A stretch of 33,905 nucleotides of DNA, from contig NZ_NQKW01000025.1 of assembly GCF_002252625.1 (NCBI RefSeq), positions 1 to 33,905 of the forward strand, written 5' to 3'. Below, one piece after another: positions 16,590 through 24,120 of the stretch (its first letter is position 1; the number at the start of each line of letters is the position of its first letter). Under the pieces are notes generated by a model that worked only from the letters and a program-made list of their open reading frames with translations, was not told the origin of the DNA and made no database searches. Source of the stretch: Synechococcus sp. 1G10. GTDB taxonomy: Bacteria; Cyanobacteriota; Cyanobacteriia; PCC-6307; Cyanobiaceae. The translations under genes were made by a program, and so were the position numbers.

Positions 16590-17042
16590 ATGGAAATCCG
16601 CTTCCGCGAGGTGGATCCGTTCAACTGCTGGATCTGGGTGCGCTTTCCCGAAAATCCCGGTCAGGGAGAGCGGGGCTACGTCGACACTGTCTTCGACAGC
16701 TGGTTCTTCCTGGGCAAGCTGGGGGGCTTCAACGCCGAAAGCCTGCAGGTGCATGAGGAGGGGATCGACCTCAGCGCCATGCACTACGACATCGATGCCG
16801 CCGAGGCGACCCTCCCCGCCCTGATGCACAGCATGGGTGAACCGGAATACCGCGACGACTGGTGCCGCTGCTGGGTCGACCTGGGCACCAGCGATGGGGT
16901 GGCCCTCGATGTGCTCATCAACGCCCTGCGTCAGCTCGACAACGACGTGGTGGAGATCGAGGAGATCGTGATCGGCGGCGTCAATGACGACTGGCCCGTG
17001 GAGGAGGTGCCCGAGGCCCTCTTCCCCCACGGGGCCAACTGA
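16590..17042 (+). CDS. DUF3531 family protein
   Basis: The start is the ATG of MEIRFREVDPFNCW, preceded by AAAGGAG at a good distance; the frame is open 87 bp further upstream without family-like sequence. The 150-residue product (GYVDTVFDSWFFLGKLGGFN, AMHYDIDA, EPEYRDDWCRCWVDLGTSDG) matches the DUF3531 family, restricted to cyanobacteria and plastid-bearing eukaryotes. Function unknown. It ends 5 bp before rsmE and is probably co-transcribed with it. Confidence 0.88.
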   Translation: MEIRFREVDPFNCWIWVRFPENPGQGERGYVDTVFDSWFFLGKLGGFNAESLQVHEEGIDLSAMHYDIDAAEATLPALMHSMGEPEYRDDWCRCWVDLGTSDGVALDVLINALRQLDNDVVEIEEIVIGGVNDDWPVEEVPEALFPHGAN

Positions 17043-17047
17043 GGCCA

Positions 17048-17842
17048 GTGGTGCGTGAGCTGCGCCGCCTGCTGATCGCCCCCGAGCGGCTGGCGGCTGG
17101 CCCCAGCCTGGCGTTGGTCGCCGAGGAGAGCCGCTACCTCAGCCGCGTGCTGCGCTACGGCCCCGGCCAGCGCTTCGCCGTGGCCGATGGCCGGGGGCAG
17201 CTCTGGAGCGCCGTGCTGCTCGCTGGGTCCGAGGCCCGGCTCGAGCAACCGCTCGACCAGCCCCTGCAGCGCCAGGAAGCCCCCAGCCCCTGGCTGGAGC
17301 TGGCGGTGGCTGTACCCCGGCTCGATTTCGATGTGGTGGTCCGCATGGCCTGCGAGCTGGGGGTGGACCGCCTCCAGCCGCTTGTTGCCGAGCATGGGGC
17401 CATCCGCGGCAGCTGGAAGGCGAACCGCTGGCAGACGATCCTGCGCGAGGCCTGCGAGCAGTGCGAACGCCTCTGGCTGCCCCAGCTGCTGGAGCCGCTG
17501 GAGGCGATCACCTACCTGAGCGAACCGCGCTCAGGGCTGTCGCTGCTGGCCAGCACCCGGGACGCGGAGTTGCCGTTGGTGGGCGCTGCCCTGGCACAAG
17601 GCGCAGCTGGTGATTCAGCTGAGGTAATCCCTGGAGTGGCGCTGGCGATCGGAGCGGAGGGCGGCTGGAGCCCACCCGAAACAGCGGCCGCGCAAGCTGC
17701 CGGCTGGCAGGCCGTGAGCCTCGGCCCCCACATCCTGCGCACCTCCACAGCGGCGGTGGCGGGTCTGGCCTCGCTGGTGCAGTGGCGCGAGGCCAGGAGC
17801 CTGCCGCTCAGCGGCCGAGCATGCCGCTCGCCATCTCCTTGA
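17048..17842 (+). CDS. rsmE: 16S rRNA (uracil-1498-N3)-methyltransferase
   Basis: A GTG-started 264-residue SPOUT methyltransferase. The N-terminal PUA-like part includes ESRYLSRVLRYGPGQRFAVADG; the C-terminal SAM-binding knot contains LAIGAEGGWSPPE and SLGPHILRTSTA, diagnostic of RsmE. It methylates U1498 in 16S rRNA. The last 12 residues (SGRACRSPSP) overlap the 3' end of the opposite-strand Ala-rich gene by 35 bp. Confidence 0.94.
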   Translation: MVRELRRLLIAPERLAAGPSLALVAEESRYLSRVLRYGPGQRFAVADGRGQLWSAVLLAGSEARLEQPLDQPLQRQEAPSPWLELAVAVPRLDFDVVVRMACELGVDRLQPLVAEHGAIRGSWKANRWQTILREACEQCERLWLPQLLEPLEAITYLSEPRSGLSLLASTRDAELPLVGAALAQGAAGDSAEVIPGVALAIGAEGGWSPPETAAAQAAGWQAVSLGPHILRTSTAAVAGLASLVQWREARSLPLSGRACRSPSP

Positions 17843-18212
17843 ACATCCCCAGGTTGGCGCCGGCGCGGCGGCGGGCCTTGGGCAGCGCTCCGGAAGGTGC
17901 CAGGCGCTCGGGGGAGAAGGTGACGACGCTGGGGGCCGGCCGGTTCTCCTGCTCCAGGCGCAGCTCAGCGGCGATCGCCTGGGCGGTGGTCAACGCCGGT
18001 GCGGCTGAGGTGGCTCCTGCAGCGGCTGAGGTGGCAGCGGCTGCAGGAGCTGCCTGAACTCCAGCGCCCACCGTGGCGGCCGCGGCCGCAGCAGCTTCAG
18101 GCTTGGCACTCTTGCCCTTGGCTGGCTTGGCCGCCACGGGGGCCACCACCGCTGGCTTGGCGGTCGCGTCCTTGTCGAGGTTGAGGAAGAACCCCTTGGG
18201 CTTGAAGATCAT
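17808..18212 (-). CDS. Alanine-rich conserved picocyanobacterial protein
   Basis: A 134-residue basic protein. Both ends look conserved (MIFKPKGFFLNLDKD at the start; RRRAGANLGMFKEMASGMLGR at the end), with an Ala/Pro/Lys-rich low-complexity middle of about 60 residues. There is no signal peptide or membrane segment. I recognise the ends as recurrent in Synechococcus-type genomes but know no function. The tail MFKEMASGMLG may be an amphipathic helix. Confidence 0.65.
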   Translation of the reverse strand: MIFKPKGFFLNLDKDATAKPAVVAPVAAKPAKGKSAKPEAAAAAAATVGAGVQAAPAAAATSAAAGATSAAPALTTAQAIAAELRLEQENRPAPSVVTFSPERLAPSGALPKARRRAGANLGMFKEMASGMLGR

Positions 18213-18364
18213 GACGCCGGCCAGCCAGGACGTATGGGCTGATTATCCGCCGAGACGACTCCGCCACCGCCTGCCCTTAGGGGAGTGCAACAGAGGCCTG
18301 CCGCGATGCCGGCAGCGGCAGCGCCATCGGCGACGGGGAAACTGGTGGTCTCTGTCTGTCCGCC

Positions 18365-19111
18365 ATGCCTCCCGCCATGCCGCCTGCGGACCAGTGGCTG
18401 CTGGCCTTCGGGATCAACACCGTGCTGATCGCCCTGGCCCAGCGGCTGCCGCTGCTCACCAGGGCCGGCTGGGTGCACGCCGGCATCCTCGGCACCCTGC
18501 TCTGGGGCTCCCTGGGTTGGCGTGGCTGGCTTGCGGTGGTGCTCTATCTGGCCCTGGGCTCGGCCGTGACCCGGCTGGGAATCCGGCGCAAGCGGGAGCA
18601 GGGGCTGGCCGAGGGTCGCGGCGGCCGGCGCGGCCCAGAGAACGTCTGGGGATCGGCGGCCACCGGCGCCGTGCTGGCCCTGCTCACCACCCTGCCAGGA
18701 GCGCCTGTTCCCCTGTTGATGCTGGGCTTTGCCGCCAGCTTCGCCGCCAAGCTGGCCGACACCTGCGGCAGCGAGATCGGCAAGCGCTGGGGCCGCACCA
18801 CCGTGCTGATCACCACCCTGCGGCCGGTGCCCCCAGGCAGCGAAGGGGCCATCAGCCTGGAGGGCTCCCTCGCCAGCCTCGGCGGCAGCACCGTGATGGC
18901 CGCGGTCCTGCTGGCCCTCGGCCTGCTGCCCACCGCCAGCGCGGCCCTGCTGGTGGCCGCGGTGGGCCTGGTGGCCACGCTGATCGAGAGCCTGATCGGC
19001 GCCACCCTGCAGGGGCGCCTGGTCTGGCTCAGCAATGAACTCGTGAACGGCCTGCAGACCTTGATCGCAGCCCTGCTGGCGATGGGCCTGGCACCGCTGC
19101 TGGGGCTCTGA
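18365..19111 (+). CDS. DUF92/TIGR00297 membrane protein, VTE6-like (phytyl-phosphate kinase family)
   Basis: A 248-residue protein with about six hydrophobic helices. The segment GSAATGAVLALL ... FAASFAAKLADTCGSEIGKRWG is the DUF92 core, and PPGSEGAISLEGSLASLGGS the second family motif. The Arabidopsis homologue VTE6 makes phytyl diphosphate for tocopherol and phylloquinone synthesis, and cyanobacterial members are thought to do the same. The assignment is by family, and other CTP-dependent polyprenol kinases are related. Its 3' end overlaps the opposite sigma fragment by 83 bp. Confidence 0.85.
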   Translation: MPPAMPPADQWLLAFGINTVLIALAQRLPLLTRAGWVHAGILGTLLWGSLGWRGWLAVVLYLALGSAVTRLGIRRKREQGLAEGRGGRRGPENVWGSAATGAVLALLTTLPGAPVPLLMLGFAASFAAKLADTCGSEIGKRWGRTTVLITTLRPVPPGSEGAISLEGSLASLGGSTVMAAVLLALGLLPTASAALLVAAVGLVATLIESLIGATLQGRLVWLSNELVNGLQTLIAALLAMGLAPLLGL

Positions 19112-19709
19112 GCGCCGGCCAGACCGGCGGGGCATGGCGGGTCTCGACCAGCTCCATGATCTCTCCGCGCAACAGCAGCACCAGAGCATCGAAGCGCCGC
19201 TGAATGACCCGGGCCGGCAGCCCCTGATCCACCCCCAGCCGCCGCCAGGAGGCGCCATGCAGCACCCGCTCCAATAGCAGCTGGCGCTGGCAGGGATCGA
19301 GCCGATCCAGCCGGCGGTTCACCCAGCGCTGGTTCTCGCCTTCGCAACACAGCGACTCGTCCTCCCCCTCATGCTCAGCCCGGCGCGACTCCGGCCGCTC
19401 CCGAGCCGGCAGCCGATCCAGCAGCGTCCAGCCCCGCTCGTCCCCTTCAGCGGCGGGGGCATCGAGGCTGCAGAGCCGCAGGGCCTGGTGCAGCTCCAGT
19501 GCCTCGCGCCAGCGCTGGGGCGAGCAGCCCAGGGCAGCCGCCAGCGCCTCCTCCCCCAGGGCCGGCAGCTGAAGGTGCTGACGCTGTTGCTGCAGGGTCT
19601 GGCCGCGGCGGTGCAGCTCACGCAGCTGGCGGGAGCAGCGCAGCGGATGGCCGTGATCGCGCAGGTGGTGCTGCATCGCCCCGCGGATGTAGGGACTAGT
19701 GTCAAGACA
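19029..19709 (-). pseudogene. Sigma-70 family factor, truncated before region 3
   Basis: The frame reads SPYIRGAMQHHLRDHGHPLR at its start, the end of sigma region 2/start of region 3, followed by region 3 (QLRELHRRGQTLQQQ ... ALGEEALAAALGCSPQRWREAL) and a region 4-like part (LDRLDPCQRQLLLERVLHGASWRRLGV). Core binding and -10 recognition (region 2) are missing: six codons upstream of SPY the frame hits TGA (19710-19712) and unrelated sequence begins. A normal factor would be about 300 residues. This marks a rearrangement or insertion junction near 19,700. Confidence 0.8.
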
Positions 19710-20640
19710 TCAAGCCAAATGACTTTATTCCACCCGGCAGCATCGGAGCGGTGCTGGCAGCTAAGTCGCTAACGCCTGGACCTGACCACAGCCAGCACAC
19801 AGGAGGTGGATGCGATCGTCCCGGATGGCCGGACCGTGGAGATCATGCGCACCGCCGGCAATGCGAATGCCCTGCGCGGCTGCCCGCCCCATCTGCTGGT
19901 CCTGCGGCTTGAGGATGAAGGCACTGACCAGGCGATCAACAACGGCCCCGGCGAACGGGTATGGGCAGCGGCTGGGAAGACCAGCAAGCGAAATGGCCAG
20001 CGGCAGATCGGTCTGGCAACGCTGGCCCGCCTACAGCAGGATGTGCCTTCAGCAGATCAGCTCCACCGAGATCTGACCGCCCCTGGAAATCCTCTTTGCA
20101 GTCGCAACTGCACCGATGAGCGCCCACACCCCTCAGACGGCCCCAGACAAGCCGCCAGCCACCCATCGGGGCACTCCAAGCTGAAGCACCGCGCCAACGA
20201 ACCTCTGAGGCCCATCACCAGCAACCAGACAGCCTCCGAGGTGCTCGCCGGCCTGCTCCTTGAGAGCCTCAAGGTGGAAATCAGTATGGCGCCCGAGGGC
20301 GTGGCCCTGGCAGGGGCGCTCACGGACTTCCTGATGCCGGATGAGGAGGCGAAGGGGGCTGACGGGCCTCCGCCGCAGCTTCAGTCTTGGAACCCTCGCC
20401 ATGCCGGCGGATGGGCGACGCCCTCCCTCTGCACCGACCCGGGGACAGCGCCGCTGCGAGAAGCCGATCCCCACGCGAGACTGCGGGTGAAGCGCGGCGA
20501 GTCAGTGGTGGTGGCAGAAACCGGTGAGCCCTGTTGGTTCAGGGGCGTGATCGCGGCGCATGACCACTTCAGTGATCCGATTGCGCCCTTGTGCCCCAAA
20601 TCATCCAAAATAACGCGTTATTCTTGTGATGGTTGTCACA
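19710..20640. other. GC-rich block at the island border, coding strand unresolved
   Basis: A GTG-started plus frame runs from 19806 through this block and into the secreted-protein gene at 20706, but its first 280 residues resemble nothing I know. The minus strand also has coding-like third positions from 20052 down to a TAG at 19770 (RCQTDLPLAISLAGLP ... RIHLLCAGCGQVQALAT), preceded by an in-frame TAG. A 22-codon plus frame starts at 20115 (MSAHTPQTAPDKPPATHRG). I cannot decide which, if any, is real; the block may be a mosaic of gene fragments. Confidence 0.3.
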
Positions 20641-20705
20641 GCATTGCAGTATCAGGAATGTCATTTTACCGCAACAAAATAGACGAAGTAGCTAAGTCCT
20701 CAATA

Positions 20706-21095
20706 ATGCTTCGCGCTCTTTTTCTCTCGGCAATTCTATCTAATGTCTGCTTGGCCAAGCCTGCGTACGCTGGATGTGGCGATTGGAGCGGCATGGCCCA
20801 AATATGCTACAAAGGGCGTTGCGAGATACAGCGAGGGACGCGTCATTGCTCAAGCGTAGGATCTGGGAATACATTTGAAACCGTTGGTGGCTACCAATTC
20901 TGGTACGATGACTATGTTGCCAACCTTCCGACTACTCTTAAGGTGACTCGAATGGAGCAAGTCCTTTGGGAGGGCGCGCCTGAGGATTCCCCGTGGAGTA
21001 TCTTTGTTTGCGGGGATACGATTTTCCGTAATTCGTGTGATGAGCGGAAGTGGGTCGACCCGCGTACTGGAGCAGTTACAAATGTCTACGAGTAG
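20706..21095 (+). CDS. Small secreted cysteine-containing protein
   Basis: I use the internal ATG of MLRALFLSAILSNVCLAKPAYA because it opens a clear Sec signal peptide (cleavage expected after AYA) exactly where base composition changes from GC-rich to more AT-rich. The mature part is about 107 residues with several cysteines (CGDWSGMAQICYKGRCE, HCSS, VCGDTIFRNSCDE), fitting disulfides. Aromatic-rich stretches (GGYQFWYDDYVANLP) suggest a small beta fold. No named family recognised. Confidence 0.68.
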   Translation: MLRALFLSAILSNVCLAKPAYAGCGDWSGMAQICYKGRCEIQRGTRHCSSVGSGNTFETVGGYQFWYDDYVANLPTTLKVTRMEQVLWEGAPEDSPWSIFVCGDTIFRNSCDERKWVDPRTGAVTNVYE

Positions 21096-21140
21096 GGCCT
21101 TTTAACAAGTCAATGGCCCCAGCTTGCTCCAATCCCAGCT

Positions 21141-21187
21141 CACCCATTCGGGGGATCTTCGCAGCTATCCCCCGCTTGGGGGATACA
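21141..21187 (-). repeat. Double palindrome of the ATCCCCC-N4-GGGGGAT family (copy a)
   Basis: The perfect palindrome TATCCCCCGCTTGGGGGATA lies at 21166-21185 and a second, less regular one (CCCATTCGGGGGATC) at 21143-21157. Read on the minus strand, the pair matches the double unit at 30399-30447 almost base for base. On the plus strand it is followed by GGTGAAGAGG, the reverse complement of the flank found before copy b. Confidence 0.8.
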
Positions 21188-21280
21188 TCAGAGGGGCAGC
21201 CGGGTGAATGGTGAAGAGGAGCAGGGGCGACCTCTACAACAACCTCAAGATCATGAATACAAGCCAGATTGCCTTTCTAA

Positions 21281-21365
21281 GGAACCTCTGATAAACCCGA
21301 TAGAATCAGCACAGGTCAAAGGTTGAGACTGGGAACGGATGGCCATCCCCCTCCAACTGATAGGG
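21281..21365 (+). mobile_element. Terminal fragment of an IS5-type element (copy 1)
   Basis: The segment starts GGAACCTCTGATAAACCC and continues ATAGAATCAGCACAGG ... GGTTGAGACTGGGAACGG, matching in order and spacing the reverse complement of 24004-23945, where a fragment of an IS5-like transposase follows. Here similarity stops after the CTCCAACTG word, before transposase coding sequence. CTAA stands directly outside the end, a typical IS5-family target word. Confidence 0.65.
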
Positions 21366-21423
21366 GCACCCAGCAACCAGCCTCATATACCAACTTATCG
21401 CCACCGGTTCAACAAGCAGAAAG

Positions 21424-22077
21424 CTACAGACCTAGTGTTTTCTTTCTCAAGGCTTCATGCTCTTCGGAAGTGATGAGACCCTGATCGAGCATCTGCTTGA
21501 ACTCCTTCAATTGGTCAGTTGATGTAGCAGATGACTGTACCTCGGCCACCTTATTCTCGGTATTCGATTTAATTCCTGGATCTGGCCTCCCGGCATCCAC
21601 CCATCTGGCCACAAGGGCATTCATGTCCCGTTCGTACGTCTGAGTGCTAAATGCGACCCATATCAAGACCATTACTCCAGGGACAATAAACATGAACAGC
21701 CCAAGGATAACAAGGACTGCGACAAGACAACCATTCGGCGCTTCCGGTACGGGGAAGCCCATGGAGCGAGCCCAAGCCACTGCCTTGGCACGATTACTAT
21801 ATGCACTGCCCCCATGTGAGCCCAGGGAACCCAAGGGTCTTCCTCTGTAGATCTCCTTACCACTTGAGTCTCGCAATACAAACTCGCCTTCAACATTCGA
21901 AGAGTGTTCAATTGAAGGTGGGCGGCTTTGAGTTATACGACCATAGATCCTGGCTGTCTCAACAATATCTTCAAACTCTTTAAGAGTTAAAACTCTATCA
22001 GTAGAGCTGTTGGTTGATTGCTTGGAAGACTCGTCGGCCAGGGAAGGATTTGCAGTCTTGTTGGTTTGGATGTTCAT
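21424..22077 (-). CDS. Membrane protein with C-terminal SHOCT domain
   Basis: A 217-residue protein. After a polar N-terminus, a hydrophobic stretch at about 117-143 (GCLVAVLVILGLFMFIVPGVMVLIWVAF) forms one long or two short membrane helices. The last 31 residues (DQLKEFKQMLDQGLITSEEHEALRKKTLGL) are a clear SHOCT oligomerisation domain. The middle part carries EFVLRDSSGKEIYRGRPLG and SNRAKAVAWARSMG. SHOCT proteins are often linked to membrane stress or mobile DNA; no specific role can be given. Confidence 0.8.
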   Translation of the reverse strand: MNIQTNKTANPSLADESSKQSTNSSTDRVLTLKEFEDIVETARIYGRITQSRPPSIEHSSNVEGEFVLRDSSGKEIYRGRPLGSLGSHGGSAYSNRAKAVAWARSMGFPVPEAPNGCLVAVLVILGLFMFIVPGVMVLIWVAFSTQTYERDMNALVARWVDAGRPDPGIKSNTENKVAEVQSSATSTDQLKEFKQMLDQGLITSEEHEALRKKTLGL

Positions 22078-22308
22078 TTCTGGAGCGATGTGATGATGGT
22101 AATAGGAGTCATTGGCGTATGGCCTTGTCTGGCACAGAGCATGTAAAGCTTCCTGGCGGCTGCGGAGGTGATTGTTTCGAGTTTGAGCAATACTGGTCGG
22201 GCCTTCGATGCCTTTCGATGCGCCACATCAGAAACGAATCGCAGCGACTTGATTCCTCTTGAAGAGTGTTTTGCTCAGGCCGGTCCAACATGGGATCCAA
22301 GATCTAGA

Positions 22309-22778
22309 TTAGCAGCTTTTAGTGGCCAATAGTGCACTCTTGGCTTCGGGAACTGATAAGTCAAAGTTAACTGTGTCTTTCAAAAGGGTAAGAATTTGAA
22401 TTCTTACTCGGCTGTCGTTCTGCCATTTTGATGGCGCAAGAGAGAATATATCAAAGCTTTTGTAGGGCTTAAAGTAACCATGCAGATTCCAGCGATGGGG
22501 GCCTGAGTCGTTGTATCTGACCCTAGACATCTGGACACCACCGTGCCCACGCATGTTGATGAATAAGGTGCCATCTGAAGATATTTGGACTTGCGCTCCA
22601 TACTCTTTGCTTGTTGCTGTACAAGTGACGGTACCTTCAAAGCTGTCCTCCCCTTTATGTATATCCCAGCCCTCCACTGAGCTGATCACAGGGCCTAGCG
22701 GCTTGGCATGCGCAAGGTTGGCTGCACTGATGCTGCTGCTGCGACAACCGCAGAAAGAAATGCAGATGACCACTTCAT
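22309..22778 (-). CDS. Secreted protein whose signal peptide is in a shifted frame
   Basis: The main frame (to 22773, GTG start) encodes ISAANLAHAKPLGPVISSVEGWDIHKGEDS and a small beta-rich domain with SFEGTVTCTATSKEYGAQVQIS. Its own N-terminus is not a signal peptide. An ATG at 22778 in another frame gives MKWSSAFLSAVVAAAA, an excellent signal peptide start, but that frame ends at a TAG (22695-22697). The two would join if the frame shifted within the GCA repeat at about 22730-22742, giving a signal with AHA as cleavage site. Either a frameshift mutation, a slippage site or a sequencing error explains this. Function unknown. Confidence 0.6.
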
Positions 22779-22811
22779 GATCTTGAGAAGGTTGTAGGGG
22801 TCTCCCCCCTT

Positions 22812-22866
22812 GACCTCTTCACCATCTTCCAGGCCTCCCCACCGCCACATCCCCCAGTCGGGGGAT
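22812..22866 (+). repeat. Dispersed palindromic repeat, left arm of an inverted pair (copy b)
   Basis: The 55-bp unit begins GACCTCTTCACCATC and ends with the palindrome ATCCCCCAGTCGGGGGAT (22849-22866). By hand alignment about 41 of 55 positions match the reverse complement of 22934-22988. A flank CCCCACCGCCACATCCCCC also recurs at copy d. Confidence 0.8.
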
Positions 22867-22933
22867 ATTGCACCGCTATAGGCAAGCTGTGGACAACTAA
22901 ACGTCTTCTTGACTCCCTACAGGCCAGCCCAGG

Positions 22934-22988
22934 ATCCCCCGATTAGGGGATGTGGTGAAAGGTGCACCCAGGGGATGGTGAAGAGGTC
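22934..22988 (-). repeat. Dispersed palindromic repeat, right arm of an inverted pair (copy c)
   Basis: Contains ATCCCCCGATTAGGGGAT at 22934-22951 followed by GGTGAAAGGTGCACCCAGGG and GATGGTGAAGAGGTC, in inverted orientation to copy b with a 67-bp spacer. The pair lies between divergent genes starting at 22778 and 23156. Confidence 0.8.
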
Positions 22989-23117
22989 AGAGAGGAAAAG
23001 GATCGTTTTCGATTCGCCTCCTTCTCACCCGCACCACCTCCTCTTATGGGTTTCCGTTTCAGCCGGTCCGTTCCCCATCCGCCCTTCCGGAGCCCAGGCC
23101 CCTGACCATCACCGCTG

Positions 23118-23136
23118 GCCCCGAGCGTGTCGGGGC
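23118..23136 (+). promoter_or_regulatory. GC hairpin leader, copy 4
   Basis: GCCCCGAGCGTGTCGGGGC forms a perfect 7-bp stem with a 5-nt loop and ends 19 nt before the ATG at 23156. The following bases CATCAATCGCC resemble the CATCCAGCC after the hairpin in the 27.9-kb copy. No gene ends just upstream on this strand, so it is not a terminator of a preceding gene. Confidence 0.65.
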
Positions 23137-23155
23137 ATCAATCGCCAGACAACCA

Positions 23156-23569
23156 ATGAAGCGCCTCCTCCTCGCCGCAGCACTACTGCTGCCTGCAGCA
23201 CCTGCCTACGCCTACCCACAATGGATGGTGGTCAGTGACGACCGCACAGTCGTCATCGACATCAATTCGATCAAAGACCACGGCCAGGGGGTGCGCTCTG
23301 TCGTGATGTCGAATCTGAGCACAAAAAGCATCACGCATGTTGCAATTGCCTGCAAGGAATGGCAATACGCATCTTTCGGCGTTGGCCCACGGCTTATTAG
23401 TCCAAGCACTGCAATTGAGGTGGCGGCACTGGCTGTCTGCCCTGGTGATCGCCGTGATGCGGTGCGCAGCGTGATGAAGACGCTGGTGCCGACCAGTGAC
23501 CCGCTGGAGGACATCCCCCATGCAGTGCCGCCTGTGCTGTCCCCACCCATCCCCAGCCCTATCTACTGA
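23156..23569 (+). CDS. Secreted protein, surface-adhesin-E-like, paralogue 1
   Basis: Residues 1-19 (MKRLLLAAALLLPAAPAYA) are a Sec signal peptide. The 118-residue mature part begins YPQWMVVSDDRTVVIDINSIKDHGQGVRSV, which resembles the W...-D-x-x-S-I-x-x-x-G opening of surface-adhesin E-like domains, and carries two cysteines (IACKEWQY, AVCPGD). It shares this layout with the product of 29950-30327. The C-terminus is proline-rich. A hairpin leader precedes it, and a 33-codon frame overlaps its stop (TGATG). Function unknown. Confidence 0.75.
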   Translation: MKRLLLAAALLLPAAPAYAYPQWMVVSDDRTVVIDINSIKDHGQGVRSVVMSNLSTKSITHVAIACKEWQYASFGVGPRLISPSTAIEVAALAVCPGDRRDAVRSVMKTLVPTSDPLEDIPHAVPPVLSPPIPSPIY

Positions 23570-23670
23570 TGCCTAGCAAACGCCGTGTCTTCGCTGTCCG
23601 TGTTGCCGTTACCACCCCCGCCATCATCGAGGAGATCGCCGCCAGCCACGGCTGCTGGAGCACAGCCTGA
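23569..23670 (+). CDS. Microprotein overlapping the upstream stop (33 aa)
   Basis: The ATG overlaps the TGA of the secreted-protein gene. The peptide MPSKRRVFAVRVAVTTPAII EEIAASHGCWSTA has a basic start followed by a possible strand-helix, loosely like the beginning of a ribbon-helix-helix protein, and may be a truncated gene. Only the coupling arrangement supports it. Confidence 0.35.
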   Translation: MPSKRRVFAVRVAVTTPAIIEEIAASHGCWSTA

Positions 23671-23830
23671 CCCACCACCACCGCCCAGCCCCTAGCGAAT
23701 CGCATAAACCCATTCCAACTGACGTCGTTCTCACCGGCACTTGTCGCGGCGCCAGCAACACCAGTGCCTATCGCCTGGCCGGATCTTGTGGGTCCACAGT
23801 CAACGCTTCAACCCCCTAACCCAGGCGCTA
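23671..23830. other. Intergenic, no gene recognised
   Basis: A 71-codon plus frame (23741-23956) exists, but it lies largely antisense to the IS5-type transposase fragment and is probably a shadow. I see nothing else here. Confidence 0.4.
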
Positions 23831-24004
23831 CTACGTCTGATCCGTCAGCGTGGTCTCCATCTCATCGAAGAAGCGCTGGCGACGCGTACTCTTTTTTGCG
23901 TAGGTCTGCTCGTAGTCCGTGAAGGCCCAGCTGGAGGGGGCTGCTATCCGTTCTAGTCTCAATCTTGGATCTGGACTGATTTTAGCGGGTTTTTCAGATG
24001 TTCC
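23831..24004 (-). mobile_element. IS5-type element fragment with transposase N-terminus (copy 2)
   Basis: On the minus strand, from the end word GGAACATCTGAAAAACCC at 24004, the fragment runs into a frame reading SSWAFTDYEQTYAKKSTRRQ RFFDEMETTLTDQT before TAG (23831-23833). FTDYE ... KKxTRRxxFxxEM is the usual N-terminus of IS5-family DDE transposases (about 300 aa when complete). Only about 35 residues survive. The end sequence matches 21281-21365 in inverse orientation. Confidence 0.72.
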
Positions 24005-24120
24005 TTGGGTGGCAGACGGCTGCTTGCGGATCTTGCTACCTAATCAAGTCGGGGTTTGGAGCTGGATCAATTCATCATGCTTACTGGAATTTCTAGCTCG
24101 GCCCTAAGCAGTTTCGTCTA

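Larger units (their letters stand above)
21096..21423. other. Intergenic region between convergent genes: palindromes and an IS end
   Basis: This stretch holds the double palindrome at 21141-21187 and the IS5-type terminal fragment at 21281-21365, both listed separately. The remaining bases show no gene or tRNA. Confidence 0.6.
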
